Source of the DNA: Vreelandella lutescens
GTDB taxonomy: Bacteria; Pseudomonadota; Gammaproteobacteria; Pseudomonadales; Halomonadaceae
Assembly (NCBI RefSeq): GCF_014640815.1
Contig: NZ_BMHM01000002.1
Span: 372,001 to 436,000, forward strand
Length of the DNA: 64,000 bases
Reading direction: 5' to 3'
Part shown: positions 17,824 through 26,033 of the stretch, piece by piece
Numbering within the stretch: the stretch's first letter is position 1
How the letters are laid out: each line of letters begins with the position of its first letter
Translations under genes and position numbers: made by a program
The notes under the pieces: generated by a model
The model's input: the letters and a program-made list of their open reading frames with translations, nothing else
Databases searched by the model: none
Told to the model about the DNA's origin: nothing

Positions 17824-19083
17824 CTACAGCGTGAACTTAGGCAGTTTCTGCTCTACCTTCGCTAGTTTCAGCTTAGCGACTTTCGGCAGGCCATTCTCAA
17901 ATGGAGGGAAGTCTTCGCCCTGAATTAACGGCGAGAGGTAGTCCCGGCACGCTTGAGTAATATCAAAACCGCTTTCGCTGATGAAATCACGCGGCATGAA
18001 TTTTTCTTGGTTGGCCACTTGCGACAATGGCGCAGAAATCACATCCCACTGGTAGGGCGTTTGTGAAATACGGCGAATCGCGGGCATCATGGAGTTTTTG
18101 CCAGCAAGGGCCAGCGTCACGGCTTCACGGCCAACGGCATAAGCCTGCTCAACGTCGGTTTTGGACGCTAGGTGGCGTGCGGCGCGCTGCAGGTAGTCAG
18201 CGACTGCCCAGTGATATTTGTAGCCCAAATCCTGTTTGATCATGCCTGCCAAAGTAGGCGCAACGCCGCCTAGCTGGCGGTGACCGAAGGCATCCGTATT
18301 GCCCGCATCCGCCAGGAAGGTGCCGTCTTCGTAACGCGCGCCTTCCGACACCACGATGACGCAGTAACCGTACTTTTTAACGCTCTCATCGACCCGTGCC
18401 ATGACCGCTTTACGGTTAAACGACACTTCAGGGAAGATAATCAAGTGCGGCGGTTCACCTTCGCCTTCGCCTGCTAAGCCACCGGCGGCAGCAATCCAGC
18501 CCGCATGGCGCCCCATCACTTCCAGTACAAACACCTTGGTAGAGGTGGCGCACATGGAGGCGATATCCAGCGATGCTTCCCGCGTAGACGTCGCAATATA
18601 TTTCGCCACGCTGCCAAAACCAGGGCTGTTATCGGTAATGGGCAAGTCATTATCAACGGTTTTGGGAACGTGAATGGCGGTCAGCGGGTAGCCAAGTTTT
18701 TCGGAGAGCTGTGACACCTTAAGGCAAGTGTCCGCACTGTCGCCGCCGCCGTTATAGAAGAAGTAGCGGATATCATGCGCTTTAAACACCTCGATGAGGC
18801 GCTCGTACTGGGCACGATGCGTATCAATATCCTTCAGCTTATAGCGGCAAGAGCCGAAAGCGCCGCCCGGCGTATAGCGAAGCGCGGAAATAGACTCGTC
18901 GCTTTCCTGAGTGACATCGATAAGATCTTCCGTCAGCGCACCAATAATGCCGTTGTGACCGGCGTATACCTTGCCAATCTGGTCGGGGGCTTGCCGGCAA
19001 GCTTCGATAACGCCGCAGGCGCTGGCATTGATGACGGCGGTAACGCCACCGGACTGGGCGTAAAAGGCATTATGCTGGGCCAT
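17824..19083 (-). CDS. pfp: Pyrophosphate-dependent 6-phosphofructokinase
   Basis: Reversibly phosphorylates fructose-6-phosphate using pyrophosphate instead of ATP. The 419-residue protein has the PFK signatures AQSGGVTAVINA at the start, NGGGDSADT near residue 113, PKTVDNDLP near 142 and MGRHAGW near 193. The Asp in GGGDS and the Lys in PKTVDND are typical of PPi-dependent rather than ATP-dependent enzymes. The choice of PPi as donor is from family knowledge. It may work in gluconeogenesis as well as glycolysis. Single-gene unit, convergent with the PP2C/kinase gene. Confidence 0.9.
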   Translation of the reverse strand: MAQHNAFYAQSGGVTAVINASACGVIEACRQAPDQIGKVYAGHNGIIGALTEDLIDVTQESDESISALRYTPGGAFGSCRYKLKDIDTHRAQYERLIEVFKAHDIRYFFYNGGGDSADTCLKVSQLSEKLGYPLTAIHVPKTVDNDLPITDNSPGFGSVAKYIATSTREASLDIASMCATSTKVFVLEVMGRHAGWIAAAGGLAGEGEGEPPHLIIFPEVSFNRKAVMARVDESVKKYGYCVIVVSEGARYEDGTFLADAGNTDAFGHRQLGGVAPTLAGMIKQDLGYKYHWAVADYLQRAARHLASKTDVEQAYAVGREAVTLALAGKNSMMPAIRRISQTPYQWDVISAPLSQVANQEKFMPRDFISESGFDITQACRDYLSPLIQGEDFPPFENGLPKVAKLKLAKVEQKLPKFTL

Positions 19084-19286
19084 GGAAACGTCTCATCTCC
19101 TGAAAACGGGTGGTTGCATCATTGTTAACGGCAAGAAATCAATTTCTTACCTGAATTCTGTACACGTACGATAAGCATACGTATTGCTACAGCGTTCGTA
19201 ACGCAGCAAAGTTTAGCGCAAAGCCATTTCTGCTGCATTACATGCTGCTAGTAGGCCAGGCTGCTTAAGTGTTGCACGGCATCGTG

Positions 19287-19958
19287 TTAGTCATCGCCGC
19301 CATCAAGGGCTTGCTCGCGTTGAGCCAGCCGCCAGCCGCCCAAATCTTTGTAACGGTTTACCATGGCGCAAAACAGCTCTGCTGTCCGTTCGGTGTCGTA
19401 CCGTGCCGAATGCGCTGCCTTGTTATCAAATTCAATGCCCGCGGCTCGGCAGGCTCTGGCGAGAACGGTTTGGCCATACACAAACCCAGCGAGCGTTGCG
19501 GTATCAAAGCTTGAAAAGGGGTGGAACGGATTGCGCTTCACGTTGCAGCGGTTGGCTGCGGCATTCAAGAACCCATGATCAAAAGCGGCATTGTGACCTA
19601 CAAGGATTGCCCTAGAGCAGCCGTGGGCTTTAAGCGACTTACGAATGGGGCGGAAAATCTCTCCTAGCGCCTCAGATTCACTGAGTGCCACCTGACGACG
19701 CAGTGGGTCATCGAGGTTAATCCCGGTGAAATCCAACGCGGACTGCTCAACGTTAGCACCCTCAAACGGGTGGATATGATAGGCATAGGTGGCATCGGGC
19801 AGTAAATTGCCATCTGGGTCCATTGTCAGTGTGACAGCTGCAATTTCCAGTACTGCGTCCGTTTGGGCATTAAACCCACCCGTCTCCAAATCGATGACAA
19901 CCGGTAAATAACTGCGAAAACGCTGGGCCATCAATTCGCGGGCAATTGCCTCGCTCAT
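19287..19958 (-). CDS. rnt: Ribonuclease T
   Basis: Trims 3' ends of tRNA and other stable RNAs as a dimeric 3'-5' exonuclease. The 223-residue protein has DEDDh catalytic residues: Asp and Glu in [10 protein letters not shown] near residue 23-25, [12 protein letters not shown] near 125, and the late His/Asp pair in [15 protein letters not shown] near 183. RNase T normally has about 215 residues. GGAGA precedes the ATG. It stands alone, divergent from argG. A second DEDDh nuclease of unlike architecture lies at 26030-28087. Confidence 0.95.
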   Translation of the reverse strand: MSEAIARELMAQRFRSYLPVVIDLETGGFNAQTDAVLEIAAVTLTMDPDGNLLPDATYAYHIHPFEGANVEQSALDFTGINLDDPLRRQVALSESEALGEIFRPIRKSLKAHGCSRAILVGHNAAFDHGFLNAAANRCNVKRNPFHPFSSFDTATLAGFVYGQTVLARACRAAGIEFDNKAAHSARYDTERTAELFCAMVNRYKDLGGWRLAQREQALDGGDD

Positions 19959-20166
19959 GCAGCTCTCCTTAGTAAAGCGAGTAGTCGGTCAGGGTTAGCG
20001 GCGCAAGGTGCCGCTATGGTTGAGGGGATTCTAGCAGCTTTACCCCTAAGGCGTCGTTGACGGTATTCGCTGAGCATTGAGAACGCTATACTGACGGTTT
20101 GAATAAACAGGTAGCGCTGAAGGGCGCTACCCCTTCTGGTGAACTGCTTTTTACAAGGAGCAAAGA

Positions 20167-21387
20167 ATGTCCGATGTCAAAAAGGTTGTACTGGCATATT
20201 CAGGCGGCCTGGACACATCCGTTATCGTTAAGTGGTTGCAAGAGACCTACAACTGCGAGGTGGTGACCTTTACTGCCGACATCGGTCAAGGTGAAGAAGT
20301 CGAACCCGCCCGCGCCAAAGCGCAAGCGCTAGGTGTGAAAGAGATCTATATCGAAGATCTGCGCGAAGAGTTTGTACGCGACTACGTCTTCCCGATGTTC
20401 CGCGCGAATACCATTTATGAAGGTGAGTACCTGCTGGGCACCTCTATCGCTCGGCCGCTGATCGCTAAGCGCTTGATTGAGATTGCCAACGAGACCGGCG
20501 CAGACGCCATTTCTCACGGTGCCACCGGTAAAGGCAATGACCAAGTGCGTTTTGAGCTGGGCGGCTATGCGCTTAAGCCAGGCGTTAAAGTCATCGCACC
20601 ATGGCGCGAGTGGGATCTTACTTCCCGCGAAAAGCTGATGGCTTACTGTGAAGAGCACAACATTCCGGTCGATTTCTCCAACAAGAAGAAGAAATCTCCC
20701 TACTCCATGGATGCCAACCTGCTGCACATTTCCTACGAAGGCGGCATTTTGGAAGATCCTTGGGCCGAAGCCGAAGAGGACATGTGGCGTTGGAGCGTTT
20801 CTCCGGAAGCCGCGCCAGAGCAGCCGACTTACGTTGAGCTGACGTTCGAGAAAGGCGACATTGTAGCGATCGACGGCGAAGCGCTGAAAGCGCATGAAGT
20901 GCTGGAGAAGCTCAACAAACTAGGTGGTGATAACGGCATTGGCCGCCTGGACATCGTTGAGAACCGCTATGTGGGCATGAAGTCTCGCGGCTGCTACGAA
21001 ACACCCGGTGGCACGATTATGCTGCGTGCGCACCGTGCGATTGAATCGCTGACGCTGGATCGTGAAGAAGCTCACCTGAAAGATCAGCTGATGCCCAAGT
21101 ACGCCGAAGTCATCTACAACGGCTACTGGTGGAGCCCAGAGCGCCGCATGCTGCAAGCCGCTATTGACGAGACGCAGAAAAATGTCTCCGGTGTTGTACG
21201 CATGAAGCTCTACAAAGGTAACGCCACGGTCGTTGGTCGTAAATCTGAGCAGTCACTGTTTGATGAGTCTATCGCAACGTTTGAAGACGATGCAGGTGCT
21301 TACAATCAGAAAGATGCCGAAGGATTTATCAAGCTGAATGCCCTGCGTCTGCGTATTGCGGCAGGTAAAGGCCGCCAGCAGAGCTAG
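20167..21387 (+). CDS. argG: Argininosuccinate synthase
   Basis: Joins citrulline and aspartate using ATP in arginine synthesis. The 406-residue cytoplasmic protein starts with the pyrophosphate loop [12 protein letters not shown], then has [15 protein letters not shown] near 118, [12 protein letters not shown] near 178 and [10 protein letters not shown] near 280, all characteristic. Length matches the family (about 400-405). AAGGAG precedes the ATG. The 3' end is followed by a hairpin and then by a HlyU-family gene 51 bp away. Confidence 0.98.
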   Translation: MSDVKKVVLAYSGGLDTSVIVKWLQETYNCEVVTFTADIGQGEEVEPARAKAQALGVKEIYIEDLREEFVRDYVFPMFRANTIYEGEYLLGTSIARPLIAKRLIEIANETGADAISHGATGKGNDQVRFELGGYALKPGVKVIAPWREWDLTSREKLMAYCEEHNIPVDFSNKKKKSPYSMDANLLHISYEGGILEDPWAEAEEDMWRWSVSPEAAPEQPTYVELTFEKGDIVAIDGEALKAHEVLEKLNKLGGDNGIGRLDIVENRYVGMKSRGCYETPGGTIMLRAHRAIESLTLDREEAHLKDQLMPKYAEVIYNGYWWSPERRMLQAAIDETQKNVSGVVRMKLYKGNATVVGRKSEQSLFDESIATFEDDAGAYNQKDAEGFIKLNALRLRIAAGKGRQQS

Positions 21388-21396
21388 CGTTTAACG

Positions 21397-21420
21397 GTGG
21401 CCAGCCTTAGGGCTGGCCAC
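21397..21420 (+). terminator. Hairpin between argG and the HlyU-family gene
   Basis: A 10-bp perfect stem GTGGCCAGCC / GGCTGGCCAC with a TTAG loop, but no T tract (AACGTAACAG follows). It may be a partial terminator or protect the argG 3' end. Confidence 0.5.
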
Positions 21421-21438
21421 AACGTAACAGGAGCCGTT

Positions 21439-21774
21439 ATGTTTAAAAAGTTGCTTGCAGGCTTATTTGGCTCACAGGGCGATGGTGAAGCGAACGCTAG
21501 CACCAAGGCTGCTGAGCCGATTGAGTACAAAGAGTATTTAATTATTTCTCAGCCTGACAATCAGAGCGGTCAATACCGTGTTAGCGGCTGGATACGCAAG
21601 CCTGATAGCCAGGGCGGGGCGCAAGAGCATCGATTTGAACGTTCTGACATGCTGCCAGGGCGAGACGCCTGCGATGCGTTGATGGTCTCCAAAGCGCAGC
21701 GCTATATCGACGAGGTGGGCGATTCAATGTTTGAACCCGATCCTCGCCGAGAGAGCGGCACTGCTCCTAGCTGA
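21439..21774 (+). CDS. HlyU family protein
   Basis: A 111-residue protein with the start MFKKLLAGLFG and the body YKEYLIISQPDNQSGQYRV, seen in the small HlyU (Pfam HlyU) family. Despite the name this family differs from the ArsR-type HlyU of Vibrio, and its molecular function is not established. The ATG at 21439 has CAGGAG at 7 bases; the longer frame begins inside the argG hairpin. Its last 8 bases overlap the convergent EAL-HDOD gene. Confidence 0.75.
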   Translation: MFKKLLAGLFGSQGDGEANASTKAAEPIEYKEYLIISQPDNQSGQYRVSGWIRKPDSQGGAQEHRFERSDMLPGRDACDALMVSKAQRYIDEVGDSMFEPDPRRESGTAPS

Positions 21775-22975
21775 TGTGAACATCCATCAGGGAGCGTGCA
21801 TCAGCAGCGGCCTGCAGTATGAGTCCTGCAGGCACGCTTGGGTTCACGTCGCCTTGTTCACACGCTTCAACATCTGTTAACAGCTTGCCTAACGCGCCTA
21901 TTCGTTGAGTTAGTGCCTGGCTAACGGCCTGACTGAGGGGAAGCTCTTGAAGCATGGCTTCTAAGTTCACCCCTAAAATCACTGGCATATGCGAAAATAG
22001 CCCAGCAATAAAGCCTTCTTCCTCGTCTAACCCGCGCTGTTCGGCTAAGGCTTCACAGGCAAATGCCCGCGTTAAGCCATTGATCAAGTTGACCTTGCTA
22101 GCAGGATTGTTGCCAGCCAGCATGACGATGGAGACTAGGGTGCGTAGCTCCTTTAAGCCGATAATATGGATGCAGTCCAGTAGCTTATAGGCAGGTCGTT
22201 GCGCGGCTTTGCCAGCAGAGTTGGCACGCTTAAATACCGCGTTTAGCAGATATGGGTCTCTCGCAATCAGTGTACTTAAGGCTGGCAAGCGTACTTTATC
22301 GCTATAAAGCTGAGCAAGTAGCTGCATCTGATTGGCGCGCGAGGTGCTGTGGCGCTGAGTAGTGGTGACTTGGACTTGGGGGCGCTGGTAAAAATAACCT
22401 TGAAATAGGCTAAACCCCAGTGCTTTACACTGCTCAAACTGTTCATACGTTTCCACGCGCTCTGCCAAGAGTGTATAACCGTCTTGGTCAAGGCGTTTAA
22501 TAAGCGCGATGGGGATGCCCGTTGAAATATCAAATTTAATGATGTCAGCGATATTTAACAGAGGACGGTTGGCAGCGTTGGGTTCGAAATCATCTAATGC
22601 TAACGTATACCCCAGGGCTTTTAGTCTGCGTAAAGCCGCTAACAGTGGCTCGTTTACCTGCGTGTCTTCTAATACCTCAATGACAATTTGATCAGCCGGT
22701 AAGCTAATTAAATCGGGATTGAGTAACCAGTCACCGGAGGCATTAATAAACAGCTGCCGCTGGCCGCAGAGTTTATCTAATCCTATTTCATAGATGGCTA
22801 CCGCACAGGCCCGCGCGGTGGCTTGTACGTCATCAAATACATGGGCACTGTTGGCTGTGACATCACCGCGATAGAGCAATTCATCTGCTACATGCTGCAG
22901 CTGTGCGTTAACAATGGGCTGGATGGCGATCGTGTAATGACCTGTACTCGACTCTTGTTGCGCTGACCCTTGCAT
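21767..22975 (-). CDS. EAL-HDOD signalling protein, EAL domain probably inactive
   Basis: A 402-residue protein with an N-terminal EAL-like domain (about 15-205) and a C-terminal HDOD domain (about 210-395). This is the YuxH/CdgJ-type pairing. The EAL motif itself reads ELL (DELLYRGD near residue 32), and the usual metal residues are not all visible. The later DDFEPN and KFDIS segments are kept. Proteins of this kind in Vibrio (CdgJ) affect motility and c-di-GMP output, usually without clear phosphodiesterase activity. It is monocistronic and converges on the HlyU-family gene. Confidence 0.85.
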   Translation of the reverse strand: MQGSAQQESSTGHYTIAIQPIVNAQLQHVADELLYRGDVTANSAHVFDDVQATARACAVAIYEIGLDKLCGQRQLFINASGDWLLNPDLISLPADQIVIEVLEDTQVNEPLLAALRRLKALGYTLALDDFEPNAANRPLLNIADIIKFDISTGIPIALIKRLDQDGYTLLAERVETYEQFEQCKALGFSLFQGYFYQRPQVQVTTTQRHSTSRANQMQLLAQLYSDKVRLPALSTLIARDPYLLNAVFKRANSAGKAAQRPAYKLLDCIHIIGLKELRTLVSIVMLAGNNPASKVNLINGLTRAFACEALAEQRGLDEEEGFIAGLFSHMPVILGVNLEAMLQELPLSQAVSQALTQRIGALGKLLTDVEACEQGDVNPSVPAGLILQAAADARSLMDVHIS

Positions 22976-23094
22976 AGTGCCGCTGCTCCAACTGTCAGGG
23001 GGTAAAACGTGCGAGGTCGCGAAGAATAGCGTAAAAGCTTGCGCTTACGCTAGTTACATTGGGTCACAATGCGTTGAATGGCACAATTGTTCAC

Positions 23095-25830
23095 TTAAAC
23101 GCTATGACGGGGTAGTTCAAGTTGAAGGGCGGTTCCGCCTAGTGTGGATGTTTCGGCCCATAGCTTTCCGCCTAAGTGGTGGATAATAGCGCGGCTAATG
23201 GGCAGCCCTAAGCCGCTTCCTTTTGGCCTCCCTTGTATCTTAGGGGACTCTTTTAGTTTTAATTGATAAAACTTTTCAAACACATTTTCGCGTTCAGCAA
23301 CGGGGATGCCGGGGCCATTATCTTCAACGCTTAGCCGAAAAGCACCGTTGTACTCATAAATGCGTAGCGTAATCCTGGGTTGCTGAGTGTCAGCAAACTT
23401 TCGAGCGTTTTCCAGTAGGTTGATAATGACCTGTTCTAATCGGTCGGGGTCGGCTAACACCATCGCTGTGGATACCTCTGCGATGAACTCAAACGTTAAC
23501 CCTTGCTCGTCATGTAAACGAGCCAGTGCTTCGCTGCTTTGTTTGGCGACTAAGGCTAAATCTACCGGCACTGGTTTGAGGGAAAGTCGACCGCTTTCAA
23601 GGCGTGCTAAGTCGAGAATTTCATCAATGAGGCGAGACAGGCGCTGACTCTCTAACACCATGATGCCGAGAAAGTGCTGGCGTTTTTCTGCTTCGATGTC
23701 GGGCGTGTCGCGCAGTATCTCGGCAAACGAGCGAATAGACGTGAGCGGTGTGCGCAGCTCGTGGCTAACCATCGCGACAAACTCATCTTTCATGCGGTCG
23801 ACTTCTCGCAGGCGCTCATTGGCACTGCGTAGCTCTTCACCTACTCGCGCCAACTCCTGAGATTTTTGCTCCAGCCGGCGATTGTACTCTAGCGCTTGAG
23901 AGGTGGTGTCCAAAATCGTCAGCACGGACTCCATGTCAAGCGCTTCACCGCGCAGGACAGAATTGATCAAGACGCTGGCAGAGGCGCTACCCAGTGAGCC
24001 TGATAGTGCTTGTTCGGCCCGTGTGATCAACTCGCCCGAGGCAGGCCGCTGGTAGGCCTCGGCGTCGCCTAGCGGGGCGTCGAGCGCTGTAAATACCCTT
24101 AGCGTGGCCCCGTGGCCTAAGTAACGTACCAGTAGCGTGTACAGAGCACCTTCAGTGGTTTGCCCCTGCCAGCGGGCGGTCGTGGGTAGGTGAGGGTGCA
24201 TCGCTTCGGTAAACAGCGCGGCTTGGGTTTGTTCCATAGGCGTTGGGCGAGTGAACAGCGAAATACCTACCAGTAGCCCAACATTTGCTAGCATGCTCCA
24301 AAACAGTGAGTGGGTATAAATATCCCATCCGCTGAGGCCCAGTAGGGCATAGGGCGATAGCCAGCTAATACCCCACGGACCCTGGGTGATAAGCGACGCT
24401 TCTAACCAGCCCGACTGTGCGAATCCAGGTAGCAGTAGCGTATAAAACCAAATGAAGAAGCCCGCCAGTAGCCCTAGCGTGGCCCCTTGGCGTGTTGCGC
24501 CACGCCAGTAAAGCCCAATTAACAGCGCAGGGGCAAATTGGGCGACGCCTGCAAACGAAACCAGCCCAATGGTTACTAGGCTGTAGCTATCGCCAATCAG
24601 CGCATGGTAGAGATACCCCAAAAGGAGAATCAGTAAGATCGCAACGCGTCGAATATTGAGCAGCCAATCCGCGAGCCGACCATGACGTCCACTATAGAGC
24701 CCCTTGACCTTTAGCAGCAGCGGCATCATCAGCTGATTACTGACCATCGTTGAAAGGGCAATGGTCTCGACAATCACCATACCGGTCGCTGCAGAGAGTC
24801 CTCCGATAAAGACCAGCAGTGGTAGGCCTTCTAGCCCTGCCGAAAGCGGCAGCGTGAGTACAAAGCTGTCGGGGTCGCCCTCGCCAAGTAGCAATCCGGC
24901 TAAGGCAATCGGGATGACAAACAGATTAATGAGCAATAAATAGAGCGGGAAAAGCCAGCTGGCTCGGTCTAAATGCTGCTCGTCGACATTCTCGACCACT
25001 AATACCTGAAACTGACGAGGCAGAGTAAAGAACGCCAAAAATGCCAGCAGCAGCATGCCCACCCACCCCGTGGCTCCACCCGGCACGTTCTCCAGGCGCA
25101 TGCTATGCATTAAAGCGGGGGTGGCGGCAACCTCAGCCAGTAGCGCGGCAGGTCCTGCAAATAATATAAACGTGACAAAGATACCGACGGCTAAAAAAGC
25201 GATCAGTTTTACCAAAGACTCTACGGCAATGGCGGCGACCATACCTTCGTGGCGCTCACTGGCATCCAAGTGGCGCGTGCCAAAGAGAATAATAAACACG
25301 GCGAGCACCATCGCGATCCAAAAAGAGCGATCCATCCAGAAGCGTTCGTTGTCCAGCGTGGTGTCAGCGCCTAGTGGGTAGTTCATCAGTACAGCGTGGC
25401 TCACCGTGATAGCCTTGAGCTGGAGCGCAATATAGGGAGTGATGGTAATAAGCGCCATGAGCGCCACTAGTGCGCCCAATCGAGAACTCTTGCCATAGCG
25501 AGCGCTAATAAAGTCAGCAATGGATGTGATGCGCTGCTGTGCGGCAATTCGCACCATTTTGCGTAGCGTAAAGGGGGCCAGCAGCATTGCCAATGTTGGC
25601 CCCAGGTAGATCAGTAAAAAGCTGGGGCCGTACTGCGCGGCGCGCCCAACGCTGCCGTAAAATGTCCACGCGGTGCAGTATACCGCGATGGAGAGCGCGT
25701 AAACGGTTGGGGAGCCGATCAACGAGCGCCCTTGTTCGGCGCGGCGGTCTCCCCAGGCGGCGACCATAAATAGCAGGGCTAAATAACTAAAGGCGGTACC
25801 AATAACCACGAGATCGCCGCGCATGGTCAT
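23095..25830 (-). CDS. SSF-type transmembrane sensor histidine kinase (CbrA/CrbS-like)
   Basis: A 911-residue hybrid. Residues about 1-530 form a sodium:solute symporter (SSF) membrane domain of twelve or thirteen helices. A linker with the family stretch LSGSLGSASASVLI follows, then a coiled coil, the HisKA helix with the phosphorylated His in VSHELRTPLTS near 690, and an ATPase domain with LLENARKF, EDNGPGI and GSGLGL. No receiver domain is attached, so a separate regulator is needed; a receiver-only protein is encoded first in the same operon. Relatives CbrA and CrbS/MxtR control histidine or acetate use. The ligand here is unknown. The ATG overlaps the preceding stop as ATGA. Confidence 0.9.
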   Translation of the reverse strand: MTMRGDLVVIGTAFSYLALLFMVAAWGDRRAEQGRSLIGSPTVYALSIAVYCTAWTFYGSVGRAAQYGPSFLLIYLGPTLAMLLAPFTLRKMVRIAAQQRITSIADFISARYGKSSRLGALVALMALITITPYIALQLKAITVSHAVLMNYPLGADTTLDNERFWMDRSFWIAMVLAVFIILFGTRHLDASERHEGMVAAIAVESLVKLIAFLAVGIFVTFILFAGPAALLAEVAATPALMHSMRLENVPGGATGWVGMLLLAFLAFFTLPRQFQVLVVENVDEQHLDRASWLFPLYLLLINLFVIPIALAGLLLGEGDPDSFVLTLPLSAGLEGLPLLVFIGGLSAATGMVIVETIALSTMVSNQLMMPLLLKVKGLYSGRHGRLADWLLNIRRVAILLILLLGYLYHALIGDSYSLVTIGLVSFAGVAQFAPALLIGLYWRGATRQGATLGLLAGFFIWFYTLLLPGFAQSGWLEASLITQGPWGISWLSPYALLGLSGWDIYTHSLFWSMLANVGLLVGISLFTRPTPMEQTQAALFTEAMHPHLPTTARWQGQTTEGALYTLLVRYLGHGATLRVFTALDAPLGDAEAYQRPASGELITRAEQALSGSLGSASASVLINSVLRGEALDMESVLTILDTTSQALEYNRRLEQKSQELARVGEELRSANERLREVDRMKDEFVAMVSHELRTPLTSIRSFAEILRDTPDIEAEKRQHFLGIMVLESQRLSRLIDEILDLARLESGRLSLKPVPVDLALVAKQSSEALARLHDEQGLTFEFIAEVSTAMVLADPDRLEQVIINLLENARKFADTQQPRITLRIYEYNGAFRLSVEDNGPGIPVAERENVFEKFYQLKLKESPKIQGRPKGSGLGLPISRAIIHHLGGKLWAETSTLGGTALQLELPRHSV

Positions 25831-26033
25831 GGCCTCTTGGGGGGCTCAACCAGCCATGCAGTAAAGCCAATGAGCACGCCCCAAACGATAAAGAGGTACA
25901 GCGGAAGCCAACCCAGCAAGCCCGGTAGACGGTCGATAATGAGCAACATTGGCGGGCAAAACATAAATAGAGCAAGCAGGGTAAGCGCGATAAACCGTTC
26001 GCGCCTGCGATGGGAAGCGCTCACGCTCTTCAT
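25827..26033 (-). CDS. Small two-helix membrane protein of the SSF kinase operon
   Basis: A 68-residue peptide with two hydrophobic helices (about 14-32 and 38-60) separated by a short DRLPGLLGW turn, and basic ends. It overlaps the genes on both sides by ATGA (26030-26033 and 25827-25830), so it is almost certainly translated. It resembles in size and layout the small membrane partners (DUF485/DUF4212 type) of SSF symporters; an accessory role for the SSF kinase is inference. No direct family match is claimed. Confidence 0.75.
   Translation of the reverse strand: MKSVSASHRRRERFIALTLLALFMFCPPMLLIIDRLPGLLGWLPLYLFIVWGVLIGFTAWLVEPPKRP

Noticed and set aside
20057-20092. TTGACG and TATACT as an argG promoter
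   Set aside because: The spacer is 24 bp, too long for a sigma-70 promoter; no better pair was seen.
20329-20895. A 188-codon frame antisense to argG, and a similar one antisense to purH (7323-7889)
   Set aside because: Both are shadows of strongly coding, GC-rich genes and have no homology-like features.
23051-23058. TAGTTACA / TGTAACTA, matching the core of E. coli Ter sites
   Set aside because: An 8-base match is expected by chance about once or twice in a window of this size, and the rest of the Ter consensus is not present. It cannot support the Tus-like call.
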